Positions 32,063-36,780 of a DNA stretch of 36,780 nt are shown here, piece by piece (position 1 is the stretch's first letter; every line of letters begins with the position of its first letter). Below the pieces are notes generated by a model. That model was given only the letters and a program-made list of their open reading frames with translations, was not told the DNA's origin and searched no databases. The stretch lies in NCBI GenBank assembly GCA_016235585.1, contig JACRJY010000008.1:1-36780 (forward strand), read 5' to 3'. The DNA is from Verrucomicrobiota bacterium (lineage in GTDB: Bacteria; Verrucomicrobiota; Verrucomicrobiia; Limisphaerales; JACRJY01). The position numbers and the translations under genes were made by a program.

Positions 32063-32681
32063 AACGTGGCGGTTCTTCGCGCAAAACGAGGTCTTCTTCG
32101 TGGTAGGCGACTTTCTCGCCCTGGAATTTGTAGGCTTCAGCGACGACTTCCTCGGGCGGGCGGAAAAGTTCTCGCTCGGAAAGTTTGAACAGGCACAGCA
32201 GACGCTTTTCCGTCTGCGCATGGCTTTCCAGCGTCCCGTCGGCGAGAATATGGAACACTTCCAGCCCGCGTTGCCGCAAATGCGGGGCGGCCAGAATGCA
32301 GCGATGACAGTCCAGCGGATCCTTCTCTGCGCACATCAGGGCCACGCGCATTTTCACCGCGCCTTGAACGACGCGATCAATGCCACGCTGGAATGCGGGG
32401 GTGCGCGAAATCAATTCGTAATCCGCACGGCCATTCACATAGCACTCGCGTTCCGAGCGGCGTGCACCGAGTTCTTCACCGAGAAAAACGTAGGCGAAGA
32501 CGTGTTCATGCAGAGAACGCTGAAGTAATTCACGATTGAATTGTGGATTGTATTGGCTGTAGGGCGACGAACGCACGTCCGCCACCGCCTGAATAACGTG
32601 CTGCTTCAACAGCGTGACGAACTTCGTCAATTCCAGATTGGAGTGTCCGACGGTGAAAACAGGATTGGTGAGGGCGTTCAT
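32052..32681 (-). CDS. DUF488 family protein (long form)
   Basis: The 209-residue protein opens with VFTVGHSNLELTKFVTLLKQ and AVADVRSSPYSQYNPQFNRELL, then GEELGAR and MCAEKDPLDCHRCILAA, which carries the same Cys...Glu...CHR set as its neighbour. The opening TVGHSN and DVRS motifs put it in the main DUF488 branch, distinct from the short form next door, so the pair is not a recent duplication. A C-terminal charged extension (PPEEVVAEAYKFQGEKVAYHEEDLVL) is absent from the short form. It overlaps the dual-OB gene by 4 bp (ATGA). Confidence 0.92.
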   Translation of the reverse strand: MNALTNPVFTVGHSNLELTKFVTLLKQHVIQAVADVRSSPYSQYNPQFNRELLQRSLHEHVFAYVFLGEELGARRSERECYVNGRADYELISRTPAFQRGIDRVVQGAVKMRVALMCAEKDPLDCHRCILAAPHLRQRGLEVFHILADGTLESHAQTEKRLLCLFKLSERELFRPPEEVVAEAYKFQGEKVAYHEEDLVLREEPPRYGN

Positions 32682-33397
32682 GCGGGCAGCTCAAAAACAG
32701 TGGCGACCACCTTGAAATGAAAGCCTGGTTCCTTGAATTCTTTGAATTCTTGCGGCAGGCTAACACAGAGAAGCACTGGTCTGTTGATCGGCGTGTCTCC
32801 GTCTGCGGCTTTTGAAAAATCGGGGAAATACTTCCTCACAATCAGCGGGTCTTCTAAAGCAAGGCTGTAATATTGTTTCCTGTAGCTAAAGCCCGCCCGC
32901 ATCTTCTTCTTCGTTTCGTTGTTCCAAGTTTTCGACCGGATTTCAAAGCTGAATCTTTCAGGTTTGATCAAATAGAGCGAACGGACTTCGGGCAATTGTT
33001 GAAGGAAACTTTGATGAACTCGATCATTTTGCTGGCGGGGTTGTAGCCACAAGTTTTGCGGCTCTTCGACCAAGGGAAACAAGTCGTGAACGTCAACAGA
33101 TGAATGTTTCGTCCACGGCTGCCCAGGCGCAATTAACCAGTTCTCGGGCTGTAGCGGATTGTTTTCGGGGAAGCGGACAGGCACTCGAATTACATCCAAC
33201 GGCCTCGGATCTGTTCCACCTGCCAGGCGACGCTCGGCAAAATCCAAAGCGCCCTCGTCATGGTTTGACACCGGCCTGATCCAACCACTCCAACGAGTCT
33301 TGCCATCGCCTTCGTCGATCAGTTCTCGCCCTGCGACACAGCTCTTTGGGTGATGCTTGGTCGAGTTCGCCAGAACGAGAATGCGTTTGGTTGTCAT
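32678..33397 (-). CDS. Probable dual-OB domain protein, first gene of the island
   Basis: The 239-residue protein begins TKRILVLANSTKHHPKSCVAG and contains SGWIRPVSNHDEGAL, DVIRVPVRF and PLQPENWLI. From memory this resembles the dual OB-fold (DuOB) domain proteins described by comparative genomics as parts of prokaryotic conflict systems, often next to DUF488 genes; I cannot verify that here. OB folds usually bind single-stranded nucleic acid. A second beta-rich half (SFEIRSKTWNNETKKKMRAG, YYSLALEDPLIVRKYF) would be the second OB fold. The 80-bp gap to gcvP contains TTGCGA and TAACTT 16 bp apart, a possible promoter of its own. Confidence 0.7.
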   Translation of the reverse strand: MTTKRILVLANSTKHHPKSCVAGRELIDEGDGKTRWSGWIRPVSNHDEGALDFAERRLAGGTDPRPLDVIRVPVRFPENNPLQPENWLIAPGQPWTKHSSVDVHDLFPLVEEPQNLWLQPRQQNDRVHQSFLQQLPEVRSLYLIKPERFSFEIRSKTWNNETKKKMRAGFSYRKQYYSLALEDPLIVRKYFPDFSKAADGDTPINRPVLLCVSLPQEFKEFKEPGFHFKVVATVFELPA

Positions 33398-33477
33398 GCG
33401 TCACACAATGGCCATGCCGATGTGATGAAGTTATCGTTTTGTCTGGCTTTCGCAATCCCGATGGAGGGGACTTAACT

Positions 33478-36366
33478 CTAATATGCCTCCATCCCCGCGC
33501 AGGAACAGACGAGGTTGCGGTCGCCGAAGACGTTGTCCACGCGGCCCACGGCGGGCCAGAATTTATTTTCGCGGAGTGATTTCACGGGATACGCCGCCTG
33601 TTCGCGGCTGTAGGGGCGGTTCCAGTTTTCCGCCGCCAGCGTGTCCGCCGTGTGCGGCGCGCCCTTGAGCGGGTTGTTCGCCCTGTCCATCGCGCCGTTC
33701 TCCACGGCGGTCATTTCGGCGTGGATGGCAATCATCGCGTCGCAGAAACGGTCGAGTTCCTCCTTCGATTCGCTCTCGGTCGGCTCGACCATGAGCGTGC
33801 CGGCCACGGGAAACGAGAGTGTCGGCGCGTGAAAACCGTAGTCCATGAGCCGCTTCGCCACGTCCTCGGCGGTGACGTGCTTGAAGCCGCGCAGGTCGAG
33901 GATGCACTCGTGCGCGACGAGATTGCCGTGGCCCTTGTAAAGCGTGGGGAAATGATTCGCGAGCCGCCGGTCAATGTAGTTCGCGTTCAAGATGGCAACT
34001 TTCGTCGCCTCGGTCAGCCCGGCTTCGCCCATCGCCGCAATGTAAATCCACGAAATCGGCAGAATGCTCGCACTGCCCCACGGCGCGGCGCTGACCGCGC
34101 CAATCGGATTCTCACCGCCGAGATTCACCACCGGATGCGCGGGCAGGAAATCCATCAAATGTTCCGCGACGCCAATCGGCCCCATGCCCGGCCCGCCGCC
34201 GCCGTGCGGGATGCAAAACGTCTTGTGCAAATTCAAATGGCACACGTCCGCGCCGATGAAGCCGGGCGAAGTCAGGCCGACCTGCGCGTTCATGTTCGCG
34301 CCGTCCATATAGACCTGCCCGCCGTGGTCGTGAACGGTTTTGCAAATCTCGCGGATGCTTTCCTCAAAGACGCCGTGCGTGCTCGGATACGTGACCATCA
34401 GGCACGCGAGGTCGTTCTGGTGCGCGGCGGCCTTCGCCTTCAAGTCGGCGACATCAATGTTCCCGTCCGCGTCGCACGCGACGGCGACGACTTTCAGCCC
34501 GGCCATCACCGCACTGGCGGGATTCGTGCCGTGCGCGCTGGCGGGAATGAGGCAGATGTTGCGATGCGCCTCACCGCGCGATTCGTGATACGCGCGGATG
34601 ACGAGCAGCCCGGCGTATTCGCCCTGCGAGCCGGCGTTGGGCTGGAGCGAAATGGCCGCGAAGCCGGTGATTTCCGCGAGCCAATGCTCCAACTGGCCGA
34701 ACATTTCCTGATAGCCCTTCGTCTGCGCGAGCGGCGCGAAGGGATGAATCTTCGCGAACTCCGGCCAGCTCACGGGGAACATCTCGCTGGTGGCGTTGAG
34801 CTTCATCGTGCAGGAGCCGAGCGGAATCATCGAGTGGCAGAGCGACAAATCCTTCGCCTCCAACCGGCGCAGGTAGCGCAGCATCTCGGTCTCGGAGTGA
34901 AAGCGGTTGAAAACGGAGTGCGCGAGAAACTTGCTCGTGCGCGCAAACGGCGCGTCGAATTCCGCCGGCACCTCCGCCGCGAGTTCGCGCCATGAGAAGC
35001 CGGGGGCGAAGTTGCCGTTGAAAATCTTGAACAGCGTGTCGAGGTCATCCGCGCCGGTCGTTTCGTCGAGCGCGACGCCGACGGTCGCTTTGTCGAGCGC
35101 GCGGAGGTTGACCTGGTTCTTCTCGGCGATGCGGAGGATTTCCGCGCTGGTGTAGCCCTTGAGACTCACGCGCAGCGTGTCGAAGAACGGTCCGCCGCCT
35201 GTCGTGTGGCCGAGCTTCTGCAAGCCCGTGGCGAGAATGCTCGCGAGCAGATGCACGCGTTTCGCAATTTTCTTCAAGCCCTCCGGCCCGTGGTAAATCG
35301 CGTAGGCCGCCGCCATGTTCGCGAGCAGCGCCTGCGCCGTGCAGATGTTGCTCGTGGCCTTGTCGCGGCGGATGTGCTGTTCGCGTGTGCCGAGCGAGAG
35401 CCGCAGCGCGGGCCGTCCGCGAGAATCCTTCGAGACGCCGACGAGCCGGCCCGGCATCTGGCGCTTGAAGGCGTCGCGCGTGGCGAAGAACGCCGCGTGC
35501 GGCCCGCCGTAACCCAGCGGCACCCCGAAACGCTGCGCGCTGCCGACGGCGATGTCCGCGCCGAATTCGCCCGGCGGCGTGAGCAGCGTGAGTGCGAGCA
35601 AGTCCGTGGCGACGACCACGAACGCGCCCGCCGCGTGCGCCTGCTCGGCGAGTTGCCGGCAATCGTGAATCGCGCCGTCGGTCGCGGGATATTGCAGCAG
35701 GCAGCCGAAGACTTTCGCGGCGAAGACAAATTCACTTGGCTCAACCACGCGCGTTTCGATGCCGAGCGCCTTCGCGCGCGTGTGGACGACTTCGATGTTC
35801 TGCGGATGGCCGTTCGCCGCGACGAGGAAGACATTGCGCCCGTCGTCCGGCTTGAGCCGGTGACACATCATCATCGCCTCGGCGGCGGCGGTGGCCTCGT
35901 CGAGCATCGAGGCGTTGGCGATTTCGAGACCGGTGAGGTCGCACACCATCGTCTGGAAGTTGAGGAGCATCTCCATGCGGCCCTGCGAAATCTCGGCCTG
36001 ATACGGGGTGTATTGCGTGAACCAGCCGGGGTTTTCGAGGATGTTCCGCTGAATCACCGGCGGCGTGAGCGTGTCGTGATAACCCATGCCGAGATAAGTG
36101 CGGAAAACCTGGTTCTTCGCGGCGAGGCTCCGAAGTTTTGCCAGCGCCTCGTGCTCGTTCAACGGCGCGGGCAGGTCGAGCGGCTGCGGCAGGCGGATGC
36201 CAGCGGGCACCGCTTCGCGCACCAGTTCGTCGAGAGTTCCGAAACCGAGCACTTGCAGCATCTGCTGCTGCTCTTCGGCGCTGGGGCCGATGTGGCGGCG
36301 GACAAAACGGTCGGGGTGTTCGAGGAGTTCGGCGACGGCGACGGCGGTTCGGGTTTCGGTTTTCAC
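33478..36366 (-). CDS. gcvP: Glycine dehydrogenase (decarboxylating), P protein
   Basis: The 962 residues start at a GTG at 36366, which puts [17 protein letters not shown] near the N terminus as in the family; an ATG 66 bp upstream would add a Cys-rich tail. Conserved blocks include [32 protein letters not shown], the second-half [10 protein letters not shown] and [18 protein letters not shown] with the PLP-binding K715. The P protein decarboxylates glycine and passes the aminomethyl group to the lipoylated H protein. The single long chain is the fused (not GcvPA/GcvPB) form. The final codons [14 protein letters not shown] are duplicated at 31542-31585. No other gcv gene is in the window. 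Confidence 0.97.
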   Translation of the reverse strand: MKTETRTAVAVAELLEHPDRFVRRHIGPSAEEQQQMLQVLGFGTLDELVREAVPAGIRLPQPLDLPAPLNEHEALAKLRSLAAKNQVFRTYLGMGYHDTLTPPVIQRNILENPGWFTQYTPYQAEISQGRMEMLLNFQTMVCDLTGLEIANASMLDEATAAAEAMMMCHRLKPDDGRNVFLVAANGHPQNIEVVHTRAKALGIETRVVEPSEFVFAAKVFGCLLQYPATDGAIHDCRQLAEQAHAAGAFVVVATDLLALTLLTPPGEFGADIAVGSAQRFGVPLGYGGPHAAFFATRDAFKRQMPGRLVGVSKDSRGRPALRLSLGTREQHIRRDKATSNICTAQALLANMAAAYAIYHGPEGLKKIAKRVHLLASILATGLQKLGHTTGGGPFFDTLRVSLKGYTSAEILRIAEKNQVNLRALDKATVGVALDETTGADDLDTLFKIFNGNFAPGFSWRELAAEVPAEFDAPFARTSKFLAHSVFNRFHSETEMLRYLRRLEAKDLSLCHSMIPLGSCTMKLNATSEMFPVSWPEFAKIHPFAPLAQTKGYQEMFGQLEHWLAEITGFAAISLQPNAGSQGEYAGLLVIRAYHESRGEAHRNICLIPASAHGTNPASAVMAGLKVVAVACDADGNIDVADLKAKAAAHQNDLACLMVTYPSTHGVFEESIREICKTVHDHGGQVYMDGANMNAQVGLTSPGFIGADVCHLNLHKTFCIPHGGGGPGMGPIGVAEHLMDFLPAHPVVNLGGENPIGAVSAAPWGSASILPISWIYIAAMGEAGLTEATKVAILNANYIDRRLANHFPTLYKGHGNLVAHECILDLRGFKHVTAEDVAKRLMDYGFHAPTLSFPVAGTLMVEPTESESKEELDRFCDAMIAIHAEMTAVENGAMDRANNPLKGAPHTADTLAAENWNRPYSREQAAYPVKSLRENKFWPAVGRVDNVFGDRNLVCSCAGMEAY
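33481..33524 (-). repeat. gcvP-proximal copy of the island direct repeat
   Basis: This is the true end of gcvP, 39/44 identical to 31542-31585. The stop codon follows MEAY directly, two codons earlier than in the orphan copy. Confidence 0.88.
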
Positions 36367-36644
36367 GCGGGCAAATTTAACGGACGATTCAATCACGGCT
36401 GGGAAAGTTAAGGTCGAGCAACGGCATTGCAAGATAGTTTTGGGAAGCCCAACACATCATCGCCGCACAGGGCGATGAATCCGATCACAAATGGACGTGA
36501 CCTGCAAAACCGGGGGGCGCGCGCCCCGGACAGGCAGTCTGGCGCCATCCGCGCGGCGCGCCCGCCAAATACGCCACACCGTCACGCGCGCCTCCCCCGG
36601 CGCGGTGACGGACGCGGATTTGAAGTTGCAGGAGGATTCCCTTA

Positions 36645-36780
36645 GAGCTTGTTTGAAAAAGAAAAACGCAGAAATCCCTTGATTTGACGGGCTTTTTTCG
36701 CAGCTTTCATTCGCGGCAGCGCTGTTCAGGCGATGAAAATCGCCGCTTACGACACCGACCTCACCCACGACCAATGGCAC
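36645..36780 (+). mobile_element. Left end of an IS5-like insertion sequence (cut by window edge)
   Basis: GAGCTTGTTTGAAAAA from 36645 looks like a terminal inverted repeat, and TTA just before it fits the TNA target duplication of some IS5 groups. The transposase start lies 88 bp inside. The right end is outside the window. The gap from the gcvP start at 36367 to 36644 contains a GC-rich palindrome near 36520 and no convincing gene. Confidence 0.65.
36733..36780 (+). CDS. IS5-family transposase, first 16 codons
   Basis: The ATG at 36733 begins MKIAAYDTDLTHDQWH. The (Y)xTDLTxxQW motif is the usual opening of IS5-family (DUF4096-type) transposases. Only 16 codons are in the window, so the DDE catalytic residues cannot be checked and the assignment depends on this motif and on the adjacent inverted-repeat-like end. 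Confidence 0.75.
   Translation, partial: MKIAAYDTDLTHDQWH

Larger units (their letters stand above)
31542..33480. mobile_element. Small island inserted at the gcvP 3' end (dual-OB + two DUF488 genes)
   Basis: The segment lies between two direct copies of the gcvP 3' end and is visibly richer in A+T than its surroundings. It carries three minus-strand genes whose frames overlap by 4 and 11 bp, all transcribed away from gcvP. Nothing in it resembles an integrase or transposase. The layout is what results when an element recombines into the end of a gene, supplies a replacement end, and leaves the old end at its far side. Confidence 0.65.

Noticed and set aside
36427-36682. Two short plus-strand frames and one minus-strand frame between gcvP and the insertion sequence
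   Set aside because: Arg/Pro-rich, no start signals and no recognised family; two of them run into the insertion sequence end.

Overview
The window looks like chromosomal DNA of a GC-rich Verrucomicrobiota bacterium of the Pedosphaera/Limisphaera type. This is an inference. It rests on the DUF1592-type c-type cytochrome next to a Tat-exported DUF1552 protein, a large Lys/Ala-rich PVC-type beta-propeller protein, a futalosine-pathway mqnA, CimA-type isoleucine synthesis, and dispersed multi-hairpin repeats that decode to peptide words such as QASSLS, QDACPT and GGTPALP. No rRNA, tRNA or CRISPR array was seen.

Layout. 1-3.2 kb (minus): secreted SMP-30-like protein, lplT and the 5' part of aas, a lysophospholipid uptake and re-acylation unit. 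3.4-6.2 kb (plus): ispF, a small conserved protein, a class I glutamine amidotransferase and a response regulator with an AAA+ domain that lacks GAFTGA; all are overlapping or closely spaced. 6.2-13.3 kb (minus): zinc-ribbon protein, rnc, cimA, valS and an inositol monophosphatase-like gene; valS carries two in-frame multi-hairpin repeats and the phosphatase gene a heptamer array. 13.4-16.5 kb: M24-like protein and mqnA (plus) facing a Gfo/Idh/MocA oxidoreductase. 16.5-17.4 kb: a repeat-rich stretch with no convincing gene. 17.4-22.2 kb (plus): DsbD and a large PVC beta-propeller protein. 22.2-26.5 kb: AsmA-like protein, GYD protein, oppF, a nucleotidyltransferase with a small upstream partner, and a calcineurin-like phosphoesterase. 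26.6-31.5 kb (plus): the DUF1592/DUF1552 pair, then oppD. 31.5-36.4 kb (minus): gcvP followed by three overlapping genes. 36.6 kb to the end: the left end of an IS5-like insertion sequence.

The most interesting item is a 1.9-kb, visibly AT-richer island directly downstream of gcvP. It holds a dual-OB-type protein and two different DUF488 proteins whose reading frames overlap by 4 and 11 bp. It is bounded by a 44-bp direct repeat (39/44 identical) made of the last codons of gcvP: one copy is the real gcvP 3' end, the other is an orphan remnant 1.94 kb away. This is the footprint expected of an element that entered at the 3' end of gcvP and restored the gene. With its gene content, it suggests a small mobile accessory (possibly conflict or defence) cassette.

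The second theme is a set of structured repeats. Two of them share the same terminal inverted repeat and hairpin layout while their internal stems differ and stay self-complementary. One is inside valS and the other is intergenic, in opposite orientation.
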